From: Anthoceros angustus
Taxonomy: Eukaryota; Streptophyta; Anthocerotopsida; Anthocerotales; Anthocerotaceae
Assembly: GCA_010909165.1 (NCBI GenBank)
Contig: MU008194.1
Span: forward strand, 124,001 to 188,000
Direction of reading: 5' to 3'
DNA length: 64,000 nucleotides
Shown: positions 11,010 to 22,100 of the stretch, one piece after another
Layout of the letters: each line of letters begins with the position of its first letter
How positions within the stretch are numbered: position 1 is the first letter of the stretch
Position numbers and translations under genes: made by a program
The notes under the pieces: generated by a model
The model's input: the letters and a program-made list of their open reading frames with translations, nothing else
The model's database searches: none
What the model was told of the DNA's origin: nothing

Positions 11010-11541
11010 ATGCCAGGCTCTCGGAAGAGAGAGCGCAGGCTTAGAAGAGCAAACAGAGTTGCAGAGAGCCTGGAATTTGAGAGATTCCATCGAGAGCAGC
11101 AATGCCTAAAGGAAGCAAACGAAGACCTTCCGGTCCATGTTTGGTCCAGAGTCTCATATATACTACTTCTCATAGGAGATGAACTGCTGCAAAGAGGATA
11201 TCTAAACCCTAATGAATATGACTGGTCATATATCCAGGTTTCCTTCCTCTTCACCAACAATGATTAATCAATACACCACATCCTTTGATGTGGTCATCCC
11301 CTGCAGCGCTGACTACGTTATGGAAAGGATCCATATCCATTTAGACACTCTATCCAGAAGGAACAACTTGTTCAGGGATCCTCCACGACCTGAAATTGAA
11401 GCACTAGAAACGTCAGTAATCCACAAGATCAGCCAACTTCAAAATGCCAAAGACAGCAACGAACCTCAAACAGTCAGGGTCCTACTCACCATGCACTTGG
11501 AGACAACCTGCCTCCTTAGAAACTCGGTCTTTGAGATATAA
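11010..11541 (+). other. Two overlapping leader ORFs upstream of gag
   Basis: Between the primer site and gag, a basic 85-residue frame (11,010-11,267) overlaps a 109-residue frame (11,212-11,541) in a different phase. Together they look like one protein broken by a frameshift. The second contains a leucine- and histidine-rich segment with no motif I recognise. A leader this long with coding potential before gag is not usual for Copia. It may be a captured sequence or an extra element gene. Confidence 0.4.
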
Positions 11542-11615
11542 ACTAATAGTAAAGTAGCCACGCAAGCTGGCACCTGCCCATACATCCACAAATCAGACAC
11601 AAATAACAACACAAA

Positions 11616-11918
11616 ATGGCCTCCAATATCTCACTGTCCAAGGAAGACAGATTCGATGGGCAGCAACAAAATTTCCCCATCTGGAAATTCAGAATCACCG
11701 ATATCCTCAAGGAGAGGAAACTCTGGGAATTCGTGGGAGGAGTTGGCTCTCCACCAGTTCCTACACCACGCCCATCAGGTGCAAATGCCACAGATGCTCA
11801 AAAGGAAGAGTGGGACGATAAAAACCAGCAAGCCAAAAATGTCATCATGCAAGGCATGAGATCCGGAAATGTGCAACAGCTGGAAGGCACCGAGACAGCC
11901 GCAGAAGCTTGGCAATAG
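11616..11918 (+). pseudogene. Copia gag N-terminus
   Basis: It starts MASNISLSKEDRFDG and continues through FPIWKFRITDIL, the usual start of UBN2-type Copia gag (F.G.N.. .W...). It stops after AEAWQ, but the following codons IHDVYDA fit continued gag. The remainder of gag is found on the opposite strand near 14,300, so this frame was cut by the inversion. Confidence 0.8.
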
Positions 11919-12531
11919 ATCCACGACGTGTATGATGCGATCATGCGCGCAGCCTTGCTGCGCGCATGATGCGCGCCTGCTACTTGATGTGCGCCTCGCA
12001 ATTGGGCGCCTGGATTTGCAGCACGTTGGCACTGATGGGAGCTGCCGGCGCCGGGGAAGTCGTGGTCGTCATCCTCACCCGAGCTGTGATCGTCCTCCTT
12101 GCCTAGGCTGTCTCCTCCTACAGGCTGTGAGCGACGGCCGAGGCTAGAGGACGCGGGCTGCATGGCTGGTGAGGAGGCGATCTCCTCCTCGTCAAAGTCG
12201 CCGAAGATGAAGGCGTGTGAAGGTGCTGGTTGGTGATGAAAATTTGGAACTAGTTGGGCAGGTTGTGGTGTTGCAGCTGACGGTTGTGAGTTGTGGTGTG
12301 GCCTGCGGTGTGGTGTGGTTTGTGCAGTGGTCTCCCATGGGGATGTCGTCGTCGCTATCTACAAGGTCTGTAAGAAGGTAGATGCTCCCACTGCAACTGA
12401 GCCCTGGCGCATGTCCTCTAAGAAGGTGACGTCCCGTGAGTGAGTCACTTTGTGAGTCCGTGGGTGCATGATTTTGAAGCCCTTGACACCATTGGTGAAG
12501 CCAATGAAGATGTGCTTACGTGCGTGTTCCT

Positions 12532-13080
12532 CTAACTTGGTTCTTGTGGCTTTAGGTACGTGTGCGTACAGGGAGAGCCCAACACCTTGAGGTTTGAGAG
12601 GTCAGGCTTGTGCCCCGTCCATGCTTCATAAGGAGTCTGTTGTGGCAGGGCAACTGTGATGGATCTGTTGATGAGGTAAACTACATGGGCCATGGCTTCT
12701 GGCCAGTATGTCTTTGGCAAGTTGGCATGTATCAGCATGGTCAACCCATAAATCTTGGACTGTCCTATTCATTCGTTCGGATACCCCATTTTGTTGAGAT
12801 GTGTGGGGTGTAGTTACTTGCTTGTTGATGCCGTGTGACTTGCAAAACTGCAGGAAATCGCTTGAACCATATTCTCCTCCTCCATCCGAACGGATTGTGA
12901 GGAGTTTCTCTCTTGTTTGCTTCTCAGCCCAGACAGTGTATTCCTGGAAATAGGTGAGAGCTTGAGATTTGTGCTTCAATAAGTAGAGGACAGTGAATCT
13001 GCTCATATCATTGATAACCAGCATGAAGTATAGGTATCAATGAATAGATCTCTTAAATGGTCCACAGACGTCAGAGTTTA
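12532..13080 (-). pseudogene. Copia integrase core (inverted)
   Basis: Minus-strand frames contain INDMSRF, SDGGGEY and then PHTSQQNGVSERMNRT, which supply the D, D and E of the retroviral integrase catalytic triad in Copia context. They are followed by the PYEAWTGHKPD and LKVLGSPCTH-type region. A frameshift near 12,740 separates the two pieces. Confidence 0.85.
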
Positions 13081-14310
13081 CTAACTCCAGTCATCTTGTT
13101 GATCTGCTGGTGGATTTAGGGAAAGGAGCTCACGATAACTCTTCCCGAGTGAGCATGCCTCGCAGATGCCGAACTCCTCCACATTGGTAAGTGTGATGCC
13201 TTTAGCTGCACCTGCTGAGAGCATTTGCTTCATCCTCTGTATCCCCATGTGGCCAAGTCTTGCATGCCATAAGTAGGATTTATTGTGCTTGGTTGCAGCA
13301 GATAGTGATAGAGCAAAGTTGTGACTTCTGTCCATGTTGAGGTGATACAAGTCATCGTTTCTAAGGTCTCCGGTGGTGATGAGCTCTCCTTGAGGTGTCT
13401 CCACAATGCAGTGGCCTTGTCCGAAGCATGCAAAGCAGCCAGACTCATCAATTTTGCGGACTGAAAGTAGGTTTTTAGTTAGTCCTGGAACATGCAGTAC
13501 ATCTGAAATTTGAAGTGTGCTTCCTAGTTTGAGGTTCAAGTCTACTGATCCTTGTCCTTCTATTGTGTGCCTTGTGTCGTCACCCAGGCTGACGAAGTGA
13601 GGAGGCTTAGAAGGTGTGAAGTCTTTGAAGTACTCTCGGTGTGGGGTCATATGCTGTGACGCCCCCGAGTCTATGTACCAAGAATGCTGTCCTTGAGCAG
13701 TCAGGCATGAAGCGACTAGAGCTGATGGTGGTGAGTGTGGCTTGGTGTTTTGTAGGCATAGGAATGCCTTTGAATGTCTCTTCATGGTTAAAGCTAATTG
13801 GCCTGATGCTTCTCCTCTGTCTCTCCTTTGATTATTGTCTGCCATGCGTTTTCGGCACTCCTCATATATGTGCCCTGGAATCTTGCAATAGCCGCATATC
13901 TTTTTCCAACTTGGGTTGAAGTTGCTGCGTCCTCTGGAGTAGGAGCCTCTGCCCCTCTGTGTCTGCTGCCCTCTATAGCTGGACCTGCCGCGGCCTCGAG
14001 CTCTTCCTCTGCCTGTGAAGTAGGCAGCACTAGAGGATTCCCCGCCAAAGGAGGTAGCGAATACCTTCCTCCTCGCTTCTTCTGTTAGCATAGCACTAAT
14101 TACTTTGTTTACTGTAAGTGGCACTGCACCTTGTAGGGATTGGACGACGGAGATCCACGATTTGGGTAGAGTGGATAGTAATATTGCTGCTGTTAGGTCT
14201 TCAGTCATAGTGAAGCCACAAGAGTGGAACTTGGCGGTCCAGCTCTTGAACAGCATGGTAGTACATCCACCTGGTTGCTTTCTAACATTCTTAAAGCGAA
14301 ATAATTCTTG
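13081..14310 (-). pseudogene. Copia gag C-terminus, zinc knuckle and protease (inverted)
   Basis: One long minus-strand frame runs from gag (SWTAKFHSCGFTMTEDL) through an RG-rich stretch and a zinc knuckle of form CxxCxxxGHxxxxC (CGYCKIPGHIYEEC). It reaches the aspartic protease active site in WYIDSGASQHMT and then the GAG-pre-integrase region ending HARLGH and CEACSLGKS. Its N-terminal extension through the GC satellite is not genuine coding sequence. Confidence 0.85.
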
Positions 14311-14329
14311 ATAGTGTGAACCGTGTGCA

Positions 14330-14515
14330 TGTGGGCGCGCGCATGATGCGAGGCGCACATCAAGCAGCAGGGCACGTGCATGATGTGAGGCGCACATGAA
14401 GCAGCAGGGCGTGCGCATGGTGCGCGCGGCGCGCGCGCGCGCGCGCGCGGCGCGCGCATGATGCGGCGCGCGCGCGCGCGCGCGCGCGCGCATGATGCGG
14501 CGCAACAACGCCAAC
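14330..14515. repeat. GC-rich satellite-like stretch (GCGCGCATGATGCG)
   Basis: It contains alternating GCGC runs and repeats of GCGCATGATGCGGCG and GAGGCGCACATSAAGCAGCA. A shorter relative lies at 11,936-12,000 in inverted orientation. This is simple-sequence expansion inside a retrotransposon and lies at the inversion breakpoint. Confidence 0.8.
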
Positions 14516-14559
14516 CTCGGCAATCCACTTGCGCTCCTCATCGCGCTGCAACTCTAGGG

Positions 14560-15560
14560 GTGCATCGGCCGGATCATCGCGACCCCAACCTCGGCCTTCA
14601 CCTCCAGCCCGACAGTGAGGAGATGGACACATCTTCTCGCCCTCTCGGCAGAGGTACACCAGGCTTGGGGTCGAGCGCTCATCCTCGGCCACGTACCTCA
14701 TACGATGAGGATAACGAGCATGTGGATACCAGGCCCGGTAGGCGTACACAACGTACAACTGCAGGTACTATACGGAGGTACTCTCCATCTGATTGGAGGG
14801 ACCCCAAAATGAATTTAGCACATTGTTTATCTGCGGCTATTGATCAATTTGTACCTGCCACTTATCATGAGGCTATTACATGTCCCGAAAGGGAAAATTG
14901 GAAAATTGCTATTAAATCGGAACTAGACTCACTAAGGGCTAACAAAACGTGGACTCTTACCACTTTATCTCCAGATAGAAAATTAGTAGGCTCCAAATGC
15001 ACATTTAAGATCAAGCTAAATGCAGACGGCAGCATAGAGAGGTACAAGGCCAGGTTAGTAGCTAAGGGTTATTCTCAGCAGCACGGGTTTGACTATGATG
15101 AAACTTTTAGCCCGGTACTCAAGATTACATCACTTAGAAGCCTTATAGCATTAGCATCTCACCATGATTATGAGCTGATGCAATTAGATATAAAAATGGC
15201 CTTCTTATATGGCGACCTACAACACACTATATATATGGAGATACCCGAAGGGATTAAAGTCGACAGACGACTATATAATGCATGCAAATTATTGAAAGCA
15301 CTCTATGGACTTAAACAAAGTGCTATGGAGTGGTATTCTAAGTTAGATGAAACTCTAGAGGCCTTAGGGTTTACCTAACTAGACTCCGATAGCAACATCT
15401 ACATTAGAAAGTCAGATGGTTGTTTCATTCTACTTGCAGTACACATAGACGATATTCTAGTGGGAGCACTCTCTCAGTTTCTATCATCTCCCACACAAGA
15501 ACACTGGAAGGCTATCAAGCGCATATTTAGATATCTTAGGTCTACTTCCGATATGGGACC
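14560..15560 (+). pseudogene. Copia reverse transcriptase with internal deletion
   Basis: The frame to 15,378 has the Copia RT start (W..A...E...L..N.TW), KLVGSKCTFKIK, YKARLVAKGYSQ, the D-rich palm motif (QLDIKMAFLYGDL) and ALYGLKQS, then a stop. The reading resumes with VHIDDILVGA, but the sequence then joins directly to ALSQF..SPTQEHWKAIKRI. The roughly 100 residues normally between these motifs are missing. The stop and deletion inactivate it. Confidence 0.85.
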
Positions 15561-15579
15561 AGTCCTCCACTAAGCAAGA

Positions 15580-16084
15580 TGATCACCTTCAGCTTCAGGG
15601 ATACAGTGATGCTGATTGGGTAGGGGACAAGGGCGTAAGGAAGAGTACGAGCAGCTATGTGTACTTGCTCGGAGGCACGGCCACAAGCTGGAGCAGCAAG
15701 CGGCAACAAGTGATTGCCCTAAGCTCCACGGAAGCAGAATATTGCTCCCTCACACATGCTTGTAAAGAGGGACTATGGCAACTCCTACAACTGTCGGAAT
15801 TAGGAGAAGCTCAGTATCTTCCAAGAACCGTCTATTGCGACAACCAGGGAGCTATTTCACTCACCTACAGCTCTAAGTTCCACGTGCGTACTAAACACAT
15901 AGAGGTACAATTCCATTTCATCTGGAAAGTAGTGAAGGACAGAAAGTTCGAAGTCCTATACTGGCCGACGGAACAAATGATAGCTGACATCCTTACCAAG
16001 GCACTCAGCTCCGCCAGACACCAGCAGCACTGTGCGTCAACGGGCTTAAGAAGACTATCTCAAGGTTTTTTTGGTAATGGCTAG
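15580..16084 (+). pseudogene. Copia RNase H
   Basis: It contains GYSDADWVGD, SWSSKRQQVIALSSTEAEY, VYCDNQGAISL and RTKHIEVQFHF, the conserved Copia RNase H signatures including the D-E-D residues. It ends before the purine tract and the 3' LTR. Confidence 0.85.
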
Positions 16085-16138
16085 TACTAAATACTTAAGT
16101 ATAAGTCCTAAGTCTAATGCTAGCTCACTAAGTGGGAG

Positions 16139-16323
16139 TGTAGAAATAGTAGTGTATCTAGCATTATTTAGGGCACGTTTTGGCTAGTTCACGAACCGAT
16201 ACACATGAAGCGGTTAGTCCAAGGCACCGCTTCACCATACGAACGTAACATGTACTTCTCAGATGATCAATCTATGATTCTCTCTTGCACAGCACTCGAT
16301 CCGAGATACACTGAATTATGTCA
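16139..16323 (+). repeat. 3' LTR of the Copia element
   Basis: Direct repeat of 10,739-10,936 minus 13 bp. It is preceded by ACTAAGTGGGAG (polypurine tract) and begins TGTAGAAATAG. Confidence 0.9.
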
Positions 16324-16640
16324 GGGCCTACCACAACAATAAGGGCGGGGTTGGCCTCCCCCTTTCCAGTAATGTGGGTGGGTTTCCATCGCCCTGCAAA
16401 GGGCGTTGGCCAACACTATCTTTAGGACAATCACGAGTGCTGGAGACACGGCATCGGCAGCACCAGCGGTAAGTAGGCCCTTCTCTATCTTGGACACGGT
16501 GACATCTTCGGGGCAGTTGGGAGTTATAGGGTAGATTAGTGTGGGGGCACGCCCCCATGGCCTGGTGCCTCGTCGTGGATTGTCCCGAGGCGTAGATAGG
16601 GATTTCCCATCTCGTTCTTTTTATAAAGTCTCCACATTTC
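16324..16640. repeat. Repeat-element end shared with 52.4 kb
   Basis: From about 16,490 (CATCTTCGGGGCAG, TTGGGAGTTATAGGGTAGATTAGTG, CCCCCATGGCC, CGTTCTTTTTATAAAGTCTCCACATTTCT) this matches 52,440-52,552 in the same orientation with small differences. It directly abuts the Copia 3' LTR. It is probably an LTR or terminal fragment of the GC-rich family that fills 46.7-52.55 kb. Confidence 0.6.
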
Positions 16641-16960
16641 TACTCCAAGACGATAAGAAAGTTACCTTATTTGGGTACTCCAAATCGCAATACGTAATAT
16701 GAAATGGATCATTACTTGTTTGCCTAATTGTCATTCTTATTGTTAAACACTAGCTATATTCTCAATATTTCTTGTAATATTTAATCTACTCAATGGGTAT
16801 ATATTCTAGTGATGCTTATTTACGATATGACTATATATATATAAAATCATCCCATATCATATAGTCCTCTATTTAGATTTATTAATAATTTATATAAAAG
16901 TAATAAAAATATTAATATCCTCAACAGTTGGTATGAATGCCTTAATGGATCAAAAGAACT
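16641..16960. other. AT-rich spacer downstream of the methyltransferase gene
   Basis: AT-rich, with ATATATATAT near 16,832. No coding signal. It may include the 3' untranslated region of the minus-strand methyltransferase gene. Confidence 0.4.
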
Positions 16961-18092
16961 CTAAGCCCGCCTCACGAGCTGCGCGGAAGGGCCACGCAAG
17001 AACACTAAGGCCTCCTCCCACAGCTGCTCCCCAAGGGACTGCGAGTAATCTCCTGCAGGAAAGGACTGTTTGCTGAAGATGAATGTGTTAGCAGTGTGCT
17101 CAATTGGAAAGGTGCGACCAGGCCTCCTTCCGTACCCGCGACGGTTACAGTAGTTCGGATAGCAAGCACGGTTGAACACTCTCGTCTCTTGCAGGATCAA
17201 TCCGTTGTTTTTCGCATGCTTCTCGAGTTTCCACTGGTTGTATGGATAACCAGCTTTGTGCGAAATATGCACCTGCCCATCCCTGGTCAGCATTTTCCCC
17301 GCGTTCAGCATGAATTGCCCCACCAAACTGGAATGTTTTCTGCGAGGAGCAACGATGGAGAAGCCTATCAGACTTTCAGACGGTATTAACGTAGTACGCA
17401 ACTGTATAAATATATGAATACAGCCAAGGAATTCACAAGCCGCAAGTATGTGACACAACTAGGAAAAAGCAAAGCACAGGAGGAATCTGGAACGACGTAC
17501 TCGATATTTCGTGGATTAGTCTCTCCTCCCCCGCAAGCAAATCCTGCATGGGGGAAATTGAAGATAATCCTGTCGAAGAGCATTCCTCCAAGTGAAAGGT
17601 GTTCTTGCATGGTGGTTGCATCCACACCATGAAAGATACAAGCTCCACCCGCCCGCAGCAGCCTCAGAGAACGGTACGCAGCAGGATACTTTTTAAGCAC
17701 CTCTTCTGGCCACGACTCCAAGCGAGCACAGTTCAGTTAAGCAGCTTAATTGCACGTTCCACAAGAAATCTGCCAGCAAAACATCTCACTCCAGATGTCT
17801 GTCTCTACTTACCGTCGCCTCAGGCCCTCAGCTGCTTGTACAAGCTCAGGACGTAATCAACCACGCAGCCAATTCTTCACACCAGCAAAACTACGACACG
17901 CCTGCAGACAACTTCAGCAAGAGCTTCCCGAGCTCGTGCAACAAATGACAGACACCAACCTTTGGTATCGAGTGAAGTAGCCACGACGTTGCCGTAGCTG
18001 GGGAAGGCTGATGATATTGCGAGCGCAAACGAGAAGTCTCCCTCGCCTACCAGCAGAATTTTGTGCGAGCTCTTGTATTCAATTTCCGCCAT
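16961..18092 (-). CDS. BMT5-like (DUF2431) Rossmann methyltransferase
   Basis: The family founder, yeast Bmt5, methylates N3 of a uridine in 25S rRNA, and plant relatives share the DUF2431 fold. Minus-strand exons are 17,960-18,092, a probable 14-nt micro-exon at 17,813-17,826, 17,501-17,715 and 16,961-17,339, totalling 741 nt or 246 residues. Exon 1 has the SAM-binding signature GEGDFSF at residues 16-22 and ends VATSLDTK. Exon 2 has HGVDATTM and FDRIIFNFPHAGF. Exon 3 has HISHKAGYPYNQW, with CYPNYCNRRGYG and FPIEHT. Without the micro-exon, exon 1 (phase 1) cannot join exon 2 (phase 0). With it, the frame is continuous. The start at 18,092 begins MAEIEYKSSHK. Assignment to the family is firm, but rRNA as the substrate is inferred. 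Confidence 0.85.
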
Positions 18093-19113
18093 GCTCAAAA
18101 CTCAGCAGCTTGCGCTCCTACGACCGGCTCGCAGCTCGCAGCTCGCGGCTCGTTCAAACAGTTCCTTCGTGGCAGGCAGGCTAGGTGCAGGCAAGCTTCA
18201 CTTTCGGCCCGGCAAAGTTGCTTACAATTGAGCTTCCGTCATAAATGCATAGATCCCTGAGATATCCGTGATCATTCCCGGCGGCGGGAAGGTTTTTTTA
18301 CGCTCCGCCATAACTCACGCCCGGACCTCAACTCACGAGTCACGCCCCAACCTCTGAGAATGATCCTACCTACATTGTTTTAGGACCGAGACCGAAAGAT
18401 AAAAACTCTTCGACCAGTAACTGACCTTTGACTCACAATCGGGACTCGTCCTCTTTTGGACGTCCTGGATTAAACTCACCTGAACTCCCGCCCCGGCCTC
18501 CAATTCGTCAAAACGGAAGAGATTCCGTAAACGGGTCTCGTAATGTGAGTCAAGAAACGGGAGGCGAATGGCGAAACTCGGGAGCCGATTTCGCCTTGGG
18601 CCCTACGTCGCCGCCATGGGCATGTCTGACCTGGAAGCTGGTTGGAGCGCAACACTTCGCATTAGCGCATTGTCTCAGCTTTGATCAAAGGTAGCGTCTG
18701 GATTTAGTTGGCAAGTGGCTAACCCGGACTTAGGATGGTGTTCTGCTCTCTGAAAGTGGTGCTGCCGTGTAAAACATGTGCGAGGCTGGGGTTTGATGTC
18801 AATCATCTGAGATCAATCATCTGGCTTTTTCATTTATTTCGCTTAGCTGAAGCCTGAGACTTTTCTAGTTGTTGCGCTAGGCTTGGAAGATCGGCATATA
18901 TGAGGGAGGTTGAAGGGGAGGTAATGCAGCTATGTAGAGGATGGAGTAGGGGTGGCAAGGGAGCTCTATGTTGTAACCGTGAGGCATGGGGAGATCCAGT
19001 CATGCCATGGGTGCATGGCAATGTAATGTATGGTGGCAAGACAAGAAGACTGTGGAAGTGGGATGGCTGTGGCAAGGGCAAGATGGGGGTAGATACCCGG
19101 CATCTCTGCTCCG
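18093..19113. other. Intergenic region between divergent methyltransferase and PPR genes
   Basis: It presumably contains both promoters and 5' leaders. An open frame at 18,428-18,694 has no domain and sits in CpG-rich leader-like sequence, so I do not call it a gene. Confidence 0.5.
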
Positions 19114-22100
19114 ATGATGATGAGGTCTCTCCGAATGGGCAGACTTGTGCACGGTCTTTCCAAGAAATTCAAAGGCCGTTTGTCTGCAGCTGGGTCTCCA
19201 TGTGTGTGCCCTATAGAGCATTTGAGCACCTGTACTGAGCTGGGTGTTTCGGATGATGGGACTTGCTCAAATGGTGCAAGCGGCAATGCAGGAGATGACA
19301 TCCTGCCTGACGCGAATGGCGCAGCCCAGGGGGTTGCTGTTTTGGATCAGGACCACATCAGCTTTTATGCATCAGTTTTACTCGACTGCATTCGAAGAAG
19401 AGATCTTGCACGGGGCAGAAAGGTGCATGCCCAAATCATCAACTGTGGGTATGGTACAAACAGCCACCTGGGGAACACTCTTGTTCGCATGTATGCAAAA
19501 TGTGGTAGGCTGCTGGATGCACGCCAAGTTTTTGATAAGCTGGCTGATCGGGATGGGCTCACTTGGTCTGCCCTTATATCTGCATATGTTAAACAGAGGC
19601 ATAGTCAAGACGCTGGCAAATTATTTGAGCAGATGAGGCTGTCTGATCTATCTTTGACCAACAGTGTTGCACTCATCAGTATTCTTAAGGCCTGCGGGAC
19701 CTTAGGAGACTTGAAACAGGGCCGACTCATTCATTCTCAAGCTGTAAGACTGGGATTGGAGAGAGATATGTATGTGAGCAGCTCCTTGATCACTATGTAC
19801 ATGCATTGTGGAAGTGTGGAGGATGCTACGCGAGTCTTTGAGCAGTTGCCTGAACGAGATGTGGTATCCTACAATGCCATGATTGCTGGATACGCTCAAA
19901 ATGGGCGCGGAGAAGAGGCTATTGCACTTTTTTATTGTATGCTACTGGACGGTTTGATTCCAACTCCATCTTCCTTTGTGAGCGTACTTAAAGCCTGTGC
20001 CAGTGTTGAAGCCCTTGAATATGGCATGCACATACACTCTAAAGTGGTCGAATCTGGCTTTGAAAGTGATGTTGTTGTTGGAAACGTTCTTGTACACTTC
20101 TATGTGAAAAGTAGGAACATTGAGGAGGCACGCCAGGTGTTCCACAATCTGAGCAGTCGTGATGTGGTAACATGGAGTGCCATGATTGCTGGATGTGCTC
20201 AACATGCATGTGGAGAGGAGGGACTCGCACTTTTTCGGCAAATGCAGTTGGAAGGGATACTTCCCAACATTGTGACGTTTGTGAATATTCTAAAAGCATG
20301 TACTAGCCTGGAGTCACTAGAACAGGGAAAGATCATCCACAACCAAATTGTTGAAAGTGGATTGGATAGACATATTCTGGTGGGAACTACACTTGTTGAC
20401 ATGTATGCCAAGCATGGCAGTATGGAAGCTGCCTACCAAGTATTCCGTAGTTTGTCCAGACGAGATCTAGTGGCATGGAATGCTATGATTACAGGATGTT
20501 CACAGCATGGACATGGTGAAGAAGCTCTCATGTACTTCAGCCAGATGAGTGAAGAAGGCCTAGAGCCAAACGATGTGACATTTTTGAGCTTGCTCAAAGC
20601 ATGTGCCAGCTTGCAGACCTTGGAATATGGGGCTGTATTACATTCTGAGCTTACAAAGAGAGGATATGCGATAGAGGGAGTTGTGGGAAATACCCTCATT
20701 GACATGTATGTGAATTGCAGCAACCTTCAAGAGGCTAGGCAGGTCTTTGATAGGTTGTCCAAGCGAGATATAGTCTCTTGGAATGCGTTGATTGGCGGGT
20801 ATGCTCAGCACAATTGTGCTGATGAGGCTCTTACGCTCTTTGGTCTAATGCAGAGGGATGGCGTTAAGGCAGACAATGTGACTTTTGTCAGTGTTCTGAA
20901 GGCATGTGACAGTCTCGGGGCACTGGAACAAGGTAAGGTGGTTCATCATCACATTGTCAGAAGAAAGATTGAGGGTGACTTGTTTTTAGGGAGCACCCTT
21001 ATTCAAGTGTATGCCACTTGCCAAAGCCTAGTGGATGCTCGTGAGGTTTTTGAGAAGATGTCTCATGAAGATGTGGTGCCCTGGAATGTGATGATTGGAG
21101 GATATTGCCAGCAGGGCATTACTGAAGAAGCGCTCACCCTTTTTGGTGAAATGCAATGTGCAGGCGTGAAACCAAATGCTGTGACGGTCCTCAGCATTCT
21201 CAAAGCATGCGCAACAGTCCCAAGTCCAGCAGCTCTTGAACAGGGCAGAAGGATTCACTCGTACATAGCTCAGAATGGCTTGGCCTCGGATGAACTTGTG
21301 GGCAATGCTCTTGTGCACATGTATGCAAGCTGTGGATGCCTTCAGGATGCTGAGCAGGTCTTTCACTTGTTATCGAGACGTGATGTTGTTTCATGGAATG
21401 CTTTGATTGCAGGGTATGCCCAGCATGGTTGCAGTGAGGAGGCTATGAGTTGCTTCCAGCGTATGCATCAAGGGGGAATGAGACCGGACAATATCACATT
21501 TATCAGTATTTTGAAAGCATGCGCAAGCCCAGAGCATCTTAAGCAGGGCAGGACGATTCACGCTCAGGTCATTGAACAAGGATTTGAACCGGAGATAGTA
21601 ATTGGAAATGCACTTGTGGACATGTATGCTAACTGCGGTGACTTAGAGGGTGCACGGGAGGTTTTTGACCATTTGCCACAGCATGACATTGTATCCTGGA
21701 ATTCTATTATTGCAGGCTATTCCCAGCATGGGCATGTGGAGGAGGCCTTTGAACTTTTCGGCTTTATGCAAGATGACGGCACGAAACCAGACAATCTAAC
21801 CTTTGCAACCATGCTTAATGGATGTGCAAATTATGTAGCCCTGCAGCAAGGTATCTTAATCCATGATGCAGTTATCCAGAGTGGATTTGACACAGATGTT
21901 TTGGTTGGGAACACCCTTGTTGATATGTATTCAAAATGTGGCAACTTAGAGAATGCGTGCAAAGTGTTCAACAAGCTGCCAAAACAAGTTGTCTCGACTT
22001 GGAATACAATGATCGCCGGATATGGCCGTCATGGGCAAGGCTTAAAAGCTCTGCAGTGTTTCAAGCAGATGCAAAACGAGGACGTGATGCCAAACTCTCT

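Larger units (their letters stand above)
11976..14371 (-). mobile_element. Inverted internal block of the Copia element
   Basis: The block reads gag C-terminus to integrase on the minus strand, opposite to its flanks. Its ends are marked by an inverted repeat: 11,976-12,000 matches the reverse complement of 14,347-14,371 in 24 of 25 positions. It sits beside GCGCGCATGATGCG-rich sequence on both sides. An acidic linker reading minus near 12,000-12,160 matches what should join the RT linker starting near 14,560 on the plus strand. Confidence 0.85.
10739..16323 (+). mobile_element. Copia-type LTR retrotransposon with internal inversion and RT deletion
   Basis: It is bounded by direct LTRs (10,739-10,936 and 16,139-16,323), with a tRNA-Met-type primer site after the first and a purine tract (AAGTGGGAG) before the second. 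Gag start, RT and RNase H read on the plus strand, in the Copia order with integrase upstream of RT. However, the gag C-terminus, zinc knuckle, protease and integrase read on the minus strand, so roughly 11.98-14.35 kb has been inverted. The RT is also internally deleted. No target-site duplication is visible: ACAAG precedes the element and GGGCC follows it. The element is non-autonomous now. Confidence 0.9.

Noticed and set aside
14348-14758. Arg/Ala-rich frames through the GC satellite
   Set aside because: Low-complexity translation of GCGC repeats joined to genuine Copia frames.
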